DNA of 48,000 nt from Gammaproteobacteria bacterium (GCA_027306985.1 DAHUXV010000086.1:1-48000); one strand, 5' to 3'; positions 18,284-28,497 are shown, numbered from the stretch's first letter. Program-made: numbers and translations. Notes: generated by a model not told the origin, from the letters alone.

Positions 18284-18787
18284 CTAAGGCTTCGCTTTGG
18301 GCAGTGCGGTGGCGCGGAGCTGGTGCACCTGCATCGGCGACCACGCCTTGCCGGCGCGCACGCGGGCGATTTGCGCAGGCTCGATCACCGCCCCTTTCCA
18401 GTGCAGCTTGCCCGACTTGTCCAGGCTGATGAGGTAATCGAGCGCGTCGGCCAGATCCTGGTCGGACAGCGAGGCGAAGGAGGGCATCACGCCGCCGACG
18501 ATCTGCGTGCCGTCGACCGTGATCGTCCCCATCATTCCGTACAGCACCACGTGCTCCAGATAGCGCCGTCCGGCCGCCGTGGCGGCGATCCGGCCCGCGC
18601 GGCCCGCCAGTCGCGGGAACTGACCTGGCACGCCCGCGGCGGCCAACTGGTGACACATGGAGCAGTTGGCATCGAAAGCGGCGCTGCGGCCCGGGGCCGC
18701 CGCCGCGGCCGGACGCCACGGAGCGGCGAGCAGCGCGGCCGTCAGGATCAGACTGCGGGCGAGGGGGCGATCGAGCGGATTCGGCAT
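18284..18787 (-). CDS. Secreted cytochrome c (class I)
   Basis: A 167-residue periplasmic cytochrome. The signal peptide ends near PAAAAA (about residue 31). The haem site is CSMCH (Cys42, Cys45, His46), and the axial Met lies in GGVMPSF. The remaining 50-residue tail is Lys/Arg-rich and unusual. GGGAGA upstream supports the start at 18787. It follows the IclR gene by 27 bp in the same direction, so regulator and cytochrome form an operon. It ends one base from the PQQ protein on the opposite strand. It is a candidate electron acceptor for the quinoprotein enzymes of the cluster. Confidence 0.88.
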   Translation of the reverse strand: MPNPLDRPLARSLILTAALLAAPWRPAAAAAPGRSAAFDANCSMCHQLAAAGVPGQFPRLAGRAGRIAATAAGRRYLEHVVLYGMMGTITVDGTQIVGGVMPSFASLSDQDLADALDYLISLDKSGKLHWKGAVIEPAQIARVRAGKAWSPMQVHQLRATALPKAKP

Positions 18788-18814
18788 GACAGGTCTCCCG
18801 AACGAAGATGAAGG

Positions 18815-19684
18815 CTAGCCGTGAGCCTGCGGAACGGCCCCGCTCGATACGGCGCGCGCGGTCTCGATGAGCAGCGGCGCCAGCCTGGCGCGCATGTCCT
18901 CGAGCGTCCAGCGGCTGGTGGGCGCCGAGATGTTGATGGAGCCGACCGGATGGCCGCCGGCGCCGATCACCGCGGCTGCGACCGTGAGGTCGCCGCGGTA
19001 GCTTTCCTGGTCGGAGCAGGCGTAGCCGTCGTGGCGAGCCGTGTCGATGAGCCCGAGGATGCGCTTCGGATCCGTGATCGTCATGGGTGTCAGAGCCCGC
19101 AGCGATGATCCCTGCAGGACGCGCTGCGCCTCCTCGGTCGGCAGCGCGGACAGATACGCGCGTCCCGAGGCGGTGGAGTACATGGGCAGCCGGGTGCCGA
19201 CCGGAAAGTCGATCAGGAAGCGCTTGTGGCTGGGGAAGCGCGCGATGAACACCATGTCGGTGCCGTCGGGCTCGGACAGGCTGACCGATTCCCCCGTGGC
19301 CCGGTTGAGGTCCACCAGGTGGCGCGTCGCCTGCTCGATGAGGCGGTACCCGAAGAGGTATGCGTGCGCGATCCTGAGCGCGCGCGGCGTGAGGCTCCAG
19401 CCGGTGCCGCGCCGGTCGCGCCGCAGGTAACCCAACACCTCGAGCGTGTGGATGCAGCGCTGCGCCGATGCCTTGGTGATGCCGGCGACTTCCGCGGCCT
19501 CGGCCAGCTTCAGCACCCTGCGCCCCTGTCCGAACGCCTCGAGGACGGCGAGCGCCTTCTGCGCGGAGTCGTTGAAGAGCGGGTCGTGACGCGGCGCTGC
19601 CGCGCCCGCGGCGGCGGTGCGGGAGCTCCTGCGTGCTCGGGCCGGCAACTTCTTCGCGGCCTGATTGCGGGTCCTGCCGATCAT
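18815..19684 (-). CDS. IclR family transcriptional regulator of the amine cluster
   Basis: A 289-residue IclR-type regulator. After a basic N-terminal tail (residues 1-40), the winged helix-turn-helix spans about residues 40-105 (QKALAVLEAF, KLAEAAEVAGITKASAQRCIHTLEVLGYL). The effector-binding domain fills the rest, with the typical YSTASGRAYLSALP and LIDTARHDGYACSDQE stretches. The start at 19684 (MIGRTRNQAAKK) is preferred; longer readings run into the divergent receptor gene. A perfect palindrome CTATCGGTAACCGATAG is centred 28 bp upstream and suggests autoregulation. Similar sites precede the receptor gene and the FAD oxidoreductase gene. The ligand is probably the amine or a breakdown product (inference). 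Confidence 0.9.
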   Translation of the reverse strand: MIGRTRNQAAKKLPARARRSSRTAAAGAAAPRHDPLFNDSAQKALAVLEAFGQGRRVLKLAEAAEVAGITKASAQRCIHTLEVLGYLRRDRRGTGWSLTPRALRIAHAYLFGYRLIEQATRHLVDLNRATGESVSLSEPDGTDMVFIARFPSHKRFLIDFPVGTRLPMYSTASGRAYLSALPTEEAQRVLQGSSLRALTPMTITDPKRILGLIDTARHDGYACSDQESYRGDLTVAAAVIGAGGHPVGSINISAPTSRWTLEDMRARLAPLLIETARAVSSGAVPQAHG

Positions 19685-19703
19685 GGCCGGCGAGTATACC
19701 TGC

Positions 19704-19720
19704 CTATCGGTAACCGATAG
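19704..19720. promoter_or_regulatory. IclR operator, perfect 17-bp palindrome (site A)
   Basis: CTATCGGTAACCGATAG is a perfect 8+1+8 inverted repeat, 20 bp upstream of the IclR ATG and just upstream of the TTGACG box of the divergent receptor promoter. Its core TATCG-N5-CGATA recurs at 19775-19789 exactly and at 7140-7154 with one mismatch. Confidence 0.7.
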
Positions 19721-19725
19721 CAATA

Positions 19726-19755
19726 TTGACGCTCCCGCCGGTGCTGCGCTAAAGT
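19726..19755 (+). promoter_or_regulatory. Putative sigma-70 promoter for the TonB receptor and permease
   Basis: TTGACG (19726-19731), an 18-bp spacer and TAAAGT (19750-19755), with operators on both sides. The start of transcription would be near 19762, leaving a leader of about 125 bases before the receptor ATG. Confidence 0.5.
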
Positions 19756-19774
19756 GAAAACGTCGATGCATAGG

Positions 19775-19789
19775 TATCGATAAGCGATA
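19775..19789. promoter_or_regulatory. Putative IclR operator (site B)
   Basis: TATCG-ATAAG-CGATA, the same 5+5+5 design as site A. It starts 19 bp past the putative -10, as site C starts 21 bp past its own -10, so it is placed to block transcription of the receptor and permease. Confidence 0.6.
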
Positions 19790-19886
19790 ATACAGCAGGC
19801 AGGGCTGAGCGTGCCCGGACGGGGGTCGGGGCACGGTACCGCACTCATTCGAGGGGTGGTTCCTGAGGTCTTGGGGAGTCAGTGAA

Positions 19887-22439
19887 ATGCACCATCTTCG
19901 ACACCGCGTCCGCACCACCATCCGGGCGGCCCGCAATGGCGGCCTGTTGTACGGCGTCGTGCTGGGCGCAATGATGTGCGCCCCGGCCGTGGCGGCGCCC
20001 CAGGCGCCCGGCGAGCACGCCAGATCCGAGCCGCCGCCGCAGCTGCAGGAGATCGTCGTCACCGCCACCCGGCGGGCGGAAGTCATCAGCAAGGTGCCGA
20101 TGAGCATTTCCGCGCTGTCACGGTCCGCCATGGACACGCGCGGCATCGACAACATCGAGCAGATGGCGCGCTACATTCCCGGCATTCACATCGACAGTGC
20201 CGGGACGCACAGCATCGCCATCCGCGGCATCGCCTCGAGCGGCGGCGCGGGCACGACCGGCATCTACATCAACGACACACCCATCCAGATGCGCGGGCTC
20301 GCCTTCAATGCCGACGAAGCGCTGCCGGTGGCATTCGATCTCGACCGCATCGAAGTGCTTCGCGGCCCGCAGGGCACGCTGTTCGGGGCCGGGTCGGAGG
20401 GCGGCACGGTGCGCTACATCACCACCCCGGCCAGCCTGACCAAGACGAGCGTCTACAGCCGCGAGACGATCGCCGACACCGAGGGCGGCGCTCCCAGCTA
20501 CGAGGCGGGCGTGGCCGCCGGCACGCCCATCGTCCAGGGCAGGTTCGGGGTGCGCGCGGACCTCTACTACCGGCACGACGGCGGCTACATCGACCTGATC
20601 GACCCGGTGAGCCTCGCCAACGTTCAGCGCAACGCCAATTACGTCAATACGGAGATGTTCCGGCTGGAGGCGGTCTGGGCCATCAACGACCACTGGCGGG
20701 TGCGGCCGGCGTTTTACTACCAGAGCCGCACGGCGAACAACGGCAACGACTACTGGCCGCTTTACTCCAATCCCGGCCAGAACCGCTTCGTGAGCGCGAA
20801 TCCCGATCGGCTCGAGGTCCCCGACAAGTTCTACCTGCCCTCGCTGCGGATCAGCGGCAGCTTCGGCTCGGTCGAGCTCATCTCGAACACCGCGTACTAC
20901 AATCGCCGCGAGACGACGGGCTACGAAGGCACCCTCTACAACCTCGGCTTCTATCAGTCCCCGGCGGTGTTCGCCTCGGTGGCATCCGGGTTGCCGCTGC
21001 TGCTCGATGCCGGCGGCGTGCACCTGCCGCCCGGCGCCACCGATTACCGCTCGCCGGCGACCGTCAACAACGACCAGCAGAACTTCGTGGAGGAGGTGCG
21101 GCTGCAGTCGACCGATCCGAACGCGCGCCTCGAGTGGACGACGGGCCTCTTCTTCAGCAGCGACCGGCAGAGCTACCTCGAGCAGATCCACGATCCGCTG
21201 CTGAACGAGCTGACCACGGCCTATTACGGCACCACTTACGACCAGGTCTTCTGCAATTTCAGCGCCGTGACCGGCGCCTGCGTGACGCCCTACCAGCCGA
21301 TCCTCTACGATCCGCGCTTCCCGAACGACTCGTATTTCCTCCAGACCCATGCCAAGGACACCCAGTACGCCTGGTACGGGCAGGCGAGCTACGCGTTCAC
21401 CCCGCAATGGAAGCTGACGCTGGGCGCGCGTGAATCCCACACGAAATACACGTTCGATACCCTGACCGGAGGGCCGCAGCTCTTCTACCCGACGCAAAGC
21501 GGCAGCGGCGGCAAGTCCGAGAACTCCTTCACGCCGAAGGTCAGCGTGGCCTATCAGTACAACGAGCACAATCTGTACTACGCCACCTACGCCAAGGGCT
21601 TCCGTCCCGGCGGCGCCAACAACCCGGTGCCGTATGCCGCCTGCGCCACCGATTTCCAGAACTTCGGCATCAACGGCGCCCCCGGAACCTTCAACTCCGA
21701 CTCGGTCGACAGCTACGAGGTCGGGGCGAAGAACAACTTCCACAACCGGGTGAGGCTCTCGACCAGCGTCTACTACATCCGTTGGAACAACATCCAGCAG
21801 TTCGTGGTGCCGCCGATCTGCCAGATCTCCTTCATCGACAACCTCGGCCAGGCGGTCGCCAAGGGCGCGGATATCCAGGCCGAGTTCCTGCTCACGGAGC
21901 ATCTCTCGGCGGACCTCACCGCGGGCTACACCGACGCGCGCTTCACGCGCGACTCCCGCCTCTCGCCCTCCGAGATCATTCCCATCGTGAGCAGCGGGGA
22001 TGCCATCACCGTGGGCAACAGCGGCAACGGAGTCGGGACGCCGAGCCCGCCGGTCACGGTCTCTCTCGGCCTGGAATATGATTTCCGGCTGTTCCGGCAC
22101 AGCTCCTTCGTTCGCCTCGACGACGAATACCAGAGCCGCTCGCATTGGCTGAGCCCGCAGCTCGATCCGAGCACGCAGCAATACGATGCCGCGAACTACG
22201 TGCTGGGCTCCACGAATCTGATGTCGATGCGCGCCGGCATCCGCTTCGGCGGGTGGCGGCTCGAGGGTTTCGTCAACAATCTCACCGATACCCACCCGGT
22301 GACCTCCTACGCCTGGTCGATAGACCCGGGCGTGTGCGCCAACCCGATGAACTCGCAGTGCGAGCAGTCCACCCGGCTGCAGCGCCAATGGAGCTATCGG
22401 CCGCGCACCTTCGGGATCACGGCCATCTACAGGTATTGA
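19887..22439 (+). CDS. TonB-dependent receptor of the amine cluster
   Basis: An 850-residue outer-membrane receptor. The signal peptide ends near APAVAA (residue 36). The TonB-box region LQEIVVTATRR (about residues 52-62) is followed by the plug domain, with DRIEVLRGPQGTLFGAGSEGG (about residues 152-172) as the usual plug signature, and a beta-barrel ending in the aromatic IYRY. It sits behind a putative IclR-controlled promoter and is followed one base later by an APC permease, suggesting joint uptake across both membranes. Receptors of this Caulobacter/Sphingomonas-like class import varied organic molecules. Uptake of the amine substrate, of PQQ or of a metal complex are all possible. Confidence 0.92.
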   Translation: MHHLRHRVRTTIRAARNGGLLYGVVLGAMMCAPAVAAPQAPGEHARSEPPPQLQEIVVTATRRAEVISKVPMSISALSRSAMDTRGIDNIEQMARYIPGIHIDSAGTHSIAIRGIASSGGAGTTGIYINDTPIQMRGLAFNADEALPVAFDLDRIEVLRGPQGTLFGAGSEGGTVRYITTPASLTKTSVYSRETIADTEGGAPSYEAGVAAGTPIVQGRFGVRADLYYRHDGGYIDLIDPVSLANVQRNANYVNTEMFRLEAVWAINDHWRVRPAFYYQSRTANNGNDYWPLYSNPGQNRFVSANPDRLEVPDKFYLPSLRISGSFGSVELISNTAYYNRRETTGYEGTLYNLGFYQSPAVFASVASGLPLLLDAGGVHLPPGATDYRSPATVNNDQQNFVEEVRLQSTDPNARLEWTTGLFFSSDRQSYLEQIHDPLLNELTTAYYGTTYDQVFCNFSAVTGACVTPYQPILYDPRFPNDSYFLQTHAKDTQYAWYGQASYAFTPQWKLTLGARESHTKYTFDTLTGGPQLFYPTQSGSGGKSENSFTPKVSVAYQYNEHNLYYATYAKGFRPGGANNPVPYAACATDFQNFGINGAPGTFNSDSVDSYEVGAKNNFHNRVRLSTSVYYIRWNNIQQFVVPPICQISFIDNLGQAVAKGADIQAEFLLTEHLSADLTAGYTDARFTRDSRLSPSEIIPIVSSGDAITVGNSGNGVGTPSPPVTVSLGLEYDFRLFRHSSFVRLDDEYQSRSHWLSPQLDPSTQQYDAANYVLGSTNLMSMRAGIRFGGWRLEGFVNNLTDTHPVTSYAWSIDPGVCANPMNSQCEQSTRLQRQWSYRPRTFGITAIYRY

Positions 22440-22440
22440 G

Positions 22441-23880
22441 GTGAGCGGCGCGGTCCGCCCGGCGAGGAGCGGCGAGGCGGAGGCGAGCGCGGGCCTGCGG
22501 TGCTCGCCGGCGGCGGCGGGCCTCAGCCGCTCGCTCGCGCACCGGCACGTCGCCATGATCAGCATCGGCGGGATCATCGGCGCGGGCCTGTTCGTCGGCA
22601 GCAGCGTGGCGATCGCCCAGGCCGGTCCCGCCGCGGTGCTGAGCTACCTCGGATCGGGACTGGTCATCGTGCTCATCATGCAGATGCTGGGCGAGATGGC
22701 GGTGGCGCTGCCCGAGGTGCGCTCCTTCAGCGAGTTCACCCGGGCGGCGCTCGGCGACGGCGCGGGCTTCGTGTGCGGGTGGCTGTACTGGTATTTCTGG
22801 GTGGTGGTCATTCCGGTGGAGGCCATCGCCGGGGCGGTGCTGCTGCATGCCTGGCTGCCGTTGCCGACCTGGGCGCTCGGCCTCGCGCTGATGGCCGCCA
22901 TGTCGGGCGTCAACCTGATGTCGGCCCGCTCCTACGGTGAGTTCGAGTTCTGGTTCGCCTCCATCAAGGTGGCGGCCATCATCGTATTCATCGCGCTCGC
23001 GGCGGCCTACGTGGTCGGGTTCTCGCCGCCCGGGCGCCTGGGCGCCGATCTCACCGGCCGCGCAGGCTTCGCGCCCCACGGCGTGCTGGCGGTGCTGGGC
23101 GGGCTCGCCACCGTGTTCTTCGCCATGACCGGCGCGGAGATCATCACCGTCGCGGCGGCGGAATCCGCCGAGCCCGCCCGGGCGATCGCCACCATGACCC
23201 GCTCCGTCATGTTCCGCATCCTGGTCTTTTACGTGGCGTCGATCTTCCTCATCGTCGCCGTCGTTCCCTGGAGCCGCGTCGAGCCGGGACTCTCGCCCTT
23301 CACCCTCGCGCTGTCGGCCGCGGGACATCCCTGGATCGCGCGCTCGATGAGCGTGGTCATCCTGACTGCCGTGCTCTCGTGCCTGAACTCGGCCTTCTAC
23401 GTGTGCTCGCGGGTGCTGTTCGTCCTGGCGGAGAAGGGCGATGCGCCGCAATGGCTGGTGAAGGTCAACGCGCGCCGCGTGCCCGCCCGCTCGGTGGCGG
23501 TCGGGGCGGCGGCCGGCGTTCTCGGGATTCTCGCGAATTCCCTGGCCCCCAAGGGGGTGTTCGCCTTTCTGGTGAACGCGGGCGGGGCGCTGATCGTCTT
23601 CGTCTATCTCCTCACCGCCGTGTCGCAGATCCGCCTGCGCTTGCAGCGCCGGCGCGAGGGCCGGCCGGAGCCGGTCATCCGGATGTGGGCTTTCCCGTGG
23701 CTGAGCTATGCCACGGTCGCCGCACTCGTTGCGGTGCTCGTGGCGATGGCGCTGCGACCGGATATGGCGAGCCAGCTGTACGTGAGCCTCGTCACTCTGG
23801 CGGTAGCCATGGCGGCCTACCTCTTGCTGCGCCGCCGGCGGCGGGCCTGTCGATTCGGCGCGCTGCCGTTCGGCAAGTAG
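22441..23880 (+). CDS. APC superfamily amino acid/amine permease (GabP-like)
   Basis: A 479-residue inner-membrane transporter of the amino acid-polyamine-organocation superfamily, with about twelve hydrophobic helices. The first helix carries the family signature ISIGGIIGAGLFVGSS. The second region (EMAVALPEVRSFSEF) and the helix-6 MTGAEIITVAAAESAEP fit GABA, aromatic amino acid and related permeases. The start is GTG at 22441, one base after the receptor stop, giving a 38-residue cytoplasmic tail as in relatives. Co-transcription with the receptor and shared IclR control suggest import of an amine or its amino-acid product such as GABA (inference). A short C-terminal tail is basic. Confidence 0.9.
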   Translation: MSGAVRPARSGEAEASAGLRCSPAAAGLSRSLAHRHVAMISIGGIIGAGLFVGSSVAIAQAGPAAVLSYLGSGLVIVLIMQMLGEMAVALPEVRSFSEFTRAALGDGAGFVCGWLYWYFWVVVIPVEAIAGAVLLHAWLPLPTWALGLALMAAMSGVNLMSARSYGEFEFWFASIKVAAIIVFIALAAAYVVGFSPPGRLGADLTGRAGFAPHGVLAVLGGLATVFFAMTGAEIITVAAAESAEPARAIATMTRSVMFRILVFYVASIFLIVAVVPWSRVEPGLSPFTLALSAAGHPWIARSMSVVILTAVLSCLNSAFYVCSRVLFVLAEKGDAPQWLVKVNARRVPARSVAVGAAAGVLGILANSLAPKGVFAFLVNAGGALIVFVYLLTAVSQIRLRLQRRREGRPEPVIRMWAFPWLSYATVAALVAVLVAMALRPDMASQLYVSLVTLAVAMAAYLLLRRRRRACRFGALPFGK

Positions 23881-23949
23881 TCAGTGGCGGCGGCTGCGAG
23901 CCTGCGCGAGCCGCCGGGCCGACCGCCGCAACCGACGAGGAGACGAGCC

Positions 23950-26038
<2,089 letters not shown>

Positions 26039-26325
26039 CCGGCTCACCCGGGGAACGGCAGGGAGGCGCGGCGCCAGTGCCGCGCGGGCGCGCTCGTCCG
26101 TCCTGTGCCTGGAGGAGCTTCTCCGCCAGGGTGTCCGTCGCCCGTGATATTCCGCCGTTCCCGCAGCGACCAGAGTCCCGCCCGGGAGGCTGAGGCGGCG
26201 GGCGATCCCGGGCATTCCCGGGCGCTGTCGAGCCTCTTCGAGGAGCACAACCGGATCCTGCAGTCCACGACAGTGGCCATCGCGCCCGCCTGCATCGTCG
26301 GTCAGTGACCGGACGGCGCCGCGAC

Positions 26326-27222
26326 CTAGATCGTCAGGGTTCCCCGCCCGAGCTCGATCACTTTGCCGCTGACGTGCACGCGCCGGTCCGCATCCACGTC
26401 CAGATAGAGCGTCGAGGGCCGCGCTGCCTGCTCGCCCTGCGAGATCTCGAACCGGCACGGCAGCTCGCGCCCGAGCGCGATGCACCATCCGCCGAGATTC
26501 GCGGTGGCGGAGCCCGTGGCCGGATCCTCCAGCACCGCGGGGCCCTGCGGGAAGAAGAATCGGGCGAGGAGGGACTCGCGACTGCCGGCGGCGGCGCCGG
26601 AGGCGAGATCGTCGCCCGCGCGCGCGGTCGACCGCGGCGCGAAGATGTACGCCATGCTCCCGCCGTGCTCGCTCACGAATCGACTGAGCGCGTCCGGCTG
26701 CGGCCGTGCGCGGCGGATCGCCTCTTCGCCCGTCAGCGGCACGATCAACTGCTCGCGGCCGGTGCTCACCCACAGCGGGCGCTCGCCGATGTCCCGAGGC
26801 TCGACGCCGAGCATCGCCGCGACGGCCTCGATCGGCTCGGCGACCTCCCGCCAGCGCGGCGGATTGGCCTGAAGCGTCCAGCGGTCGGCCCCTTCCGCGG
26901 TCACCGGGATCACCCCGGCCTTCATCTCCAGCGTGAGCTCGTTGCCGCCGAGCCCGAGCGCGCGGCAGACGTGCGCGGTGCCGAGCGTCGGATGTCCCGC
27001 GAAGGGCATCTCATAAAATGGCGTGAAGATTCGGACGCGCGCGTTGGCGTTGCTCGATGGCAGGATGAATGTCGTCTCGGACAGGTTGAACTGTCGGGCG
27101 AGCGCCTGCATCGTCCGGTCGTCGATCGCAGCGGCGTTCTCGAAGACGCAGAGCGGATTGCCGGAGAGCACTTGCGCCCCGCGCGTGAAGACATTCACCA
27201 ACCGGTAGCTGTAACTGGCCAT
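26326..27222 (-). CDS. PhzF family isomerase/epimerase
   Basis: A 298-residue PhzF-like protein (diaminopimelate-epimerase fold, two similar halves). The first half contains NPLCVFENA and the catalytic Glu49 in FNLSETTF. FAGHPTLGTAHV (about residues 73-84) and the second-half equivalent DPATGSATANLGGWC (about residues 232-246) are family hallmarks. PhzF of phenazine producers isomerises dihydro-3-hydroxyanthranilate; most homologues, like this one, have no phenazine genes nearby and unknown substrates. The start at 27222 gives a full-length protein. It stands alone on the minus strand, with about 290 bp of non-coding DNA after it. Confidence 0.9.
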   Translation of the reverse strand: MASYSYRLVNVFTRGAQVLSGNPLCVFENAAAIDDRTMQALARQFNLSETTFILPSSNANARVRIFTPFYEMPFAGHPTLGTAHVCRALGLGGNELTLEMKAGVIPVTAEGADRWTLQANPPRWREVAEPIEAVAAMLGVEPRDIGERPLWVSTGREQLIVPLTGEEAIRRARPQPDALSRFVSEHGGSMAYIFAPRSTARAGDDLASGAAAGSRESLLARFFFPQGPAVLEDPATGSATANLGGWCIALGRELPCRFEISQGEQAARPSTLYLDVDADRRVHVSGKVIELGRGTLTI

Positions 27223-27311
27223 GATCCGCTCGCTGCCGCAACCCTCCGCTCACGGATCAGCATACCGCAAAGGCGGACGAGCGGACACGCTCGGGCGGGC
27301 CGACGCGACGC

Positions 27312-27684
27312 TCACTCCACGCGCTGGTGCTCGAAGAGGAGCAGCGAGCGCGCCGTGACCTCGCAGCACGATCCGGTCTCGAAGCGCGCGCTCGGCGCGT
27401 CAGGCCCGTTGCCGTCGAGGAGCGGCGACCACCGCCGGCCGCCGGCGCACTCCGGCAGGGCGAACTGTACTCCATCGTGGCGCGCGTTGAGTATCCGGAA
27501 GGAGTGTCGCATCGCGGCCGCGCTGGCGGATGCCGCTCGATTGCGCGCGCCTCGTCGGGCCCGAGACTTCGATCTTCGTCGCATGGTCGCAGAAGACGGC
27601 GAAGCTCGTACCCCGGCCATCCCGGGTGGCGCCGAGGGGGTAAGGCGAGCCTTCTCTGATTGGCGCCGGGCTCATGGGGGCCAC
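27312..27684 (-). pseudogene. glgX: glgX relic: N- and C-terminal ends of glycogen debranching enzyme joined by a large deletion
   Basis: One minus-strand frame from 27684 (GTG) or 27675 (ATG) encodes a typical GlgX/isoamylase N-terminus (GSPYPLGATRDGRGTSFAVF, then CDHATKIE). Another frame ending at 27312 encodes a typical GlgX C-terminus: FRILNARHDGVQFALPE, the Trp/Leu-rich GGRRWSPLLDGNGPD, and EVTARSLLLFEHQRVE. An intact enzyme has about 650-750 residues between and around these ends. Here they lie less than 100 bp apart and in different frames. The catalytic domain is gone, so this is a decayed gene that cannot make a working enzyme. It follows the CPBP protease gene. Confidence 0.75.
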
Positions 27685-27738
27685 CCCCCATCCTGAAGTG
27701 TGTCCCCATCAACGCGCCGGCCGCGCGGCCGGTTCCTC

Positions 27739-28383
27739 TCAGGTCAGGAAGCCGGCGCCGTCGGCGATCCAATGGGCGATCATGTTGACCCACAGGTTGC
27801 GGCGCCAGAGATACAGGATCGTGAGGAGCAGGCCGCCGTATCCGGCGATGATGAGCTGGGCGGCGCCCCAGGACGCCAGATGCGCATACGTGAATGCTGC
27901 CAAGGTGAACGCGCCCGCAAGAGCCCGGCTGCCGCTCCATTCCTTGATGCGCTCGATGGGATACCCGCGGAAGAGCGTCTCCTCCGCGACCGCCGCCCGG
28001 GTCACCAGCAGCACGCGATACCAGAACGGAGTGTGCATCAGCATCAGGACCACTCTCATGTTGATCTTGAGGTGCAGCAGGGGAAAGACGAAGTTGTAGA
28101 TGATCATCGTGCCCGCCACCATCAGCACGCCGGTGCCGACGGCGAGGACGATGTCCAGCACGCCGGGCCGGCGAAACCCGATGGAGGACAGGGGACGCCG
28201 CTCGGCGAAGATCACGTACGCGTACAGCCCGAGTGTCAGGATCCACCAGGGCACTTCGCGGCCGTAGTTGAGCCCGAGCTCTCTGCCGAGGAGATGTTGG
28301 CTCCAGGTGCTGAGCGGCGCGAACGTCGCGAGCAGCAGGAAGAGAAGACCCATCAGCGTGGCGATGCGCGGTCGGTGCGTCAA
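27739..28383 (-). CDS. CPBP family intramembrane glutamic protease
   Basis: A 214-residue polytopic membrane protein of the CPBP (CAAX protease and bacteriocin-processing) family, cleaving substrates inside the membrane. Motif 1 EETLFRG gives Glu134, Glu135 and Arg139. Motif 2 FTYAHLASWG gives His168. Motif 3 NMIAHWIAD gives His204. The start is TTG at 28383, preceded by GGGGAGGG; an ATG ten codons later is an alternative, while a longer reading to 28464 would add a non-hydrophobic, Arg-rich leader. It lies 114 bp after the LytR-type regulator and in the same direction, so it might be a target or operon member. Substrate unknown. Confidence 0.85.
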   Translation of the reverse strand: MTHRPRIATLMGLLFLLLATFAPLSTWSQHLLGRELGLNYGREVPWWILTLGLYAYVIFAERRPLSSIGFRRPGVLDIVLAVGTGVLMVAGTMIIYNFVFPLLHLKINMRVVLMLMHTPFWYRVLLVTRAAVAEETLFRGYPIERIKEWSGSRALAGAFTLAAFTYAHLASWGAAQLIIAGYGGLLLTILYLWRRNLWVNMIAHWIADGAGFLT

Positions 28384-28497
28384 GGCGATACCCTCCCCGG
28401 TTCCGGTGCGGGAATCTCGCACCCGCCTGCCGGGGCGGCAATCGCCCGCGCGGCCGGATGGCACGAGCCGTGCGCCCGGTGGCGCGAAGCGGGCGGA

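Noticed and set aside
19685-20155. Upstream extension of the IclR frame
   Set aside because: It would overlap the receptor gene and both operators; the ATG at 19684 gives a normal IclR N-terminus.
20118-22577. Minus-strand open frame of 819 codons
   Set aside because: It lies opposite the TonB receptor, whose signal, plug and barrel motifs are unmistakable; no domain was seen in the antisense reading.
26105-26308. Short frame with ALSSLFEEHNRILQ, resembling the start of an ECF sigma factor
   Set aside because: Only about 14 residues resemble the family and the frame stops soon after; too little to call a gene or relic.
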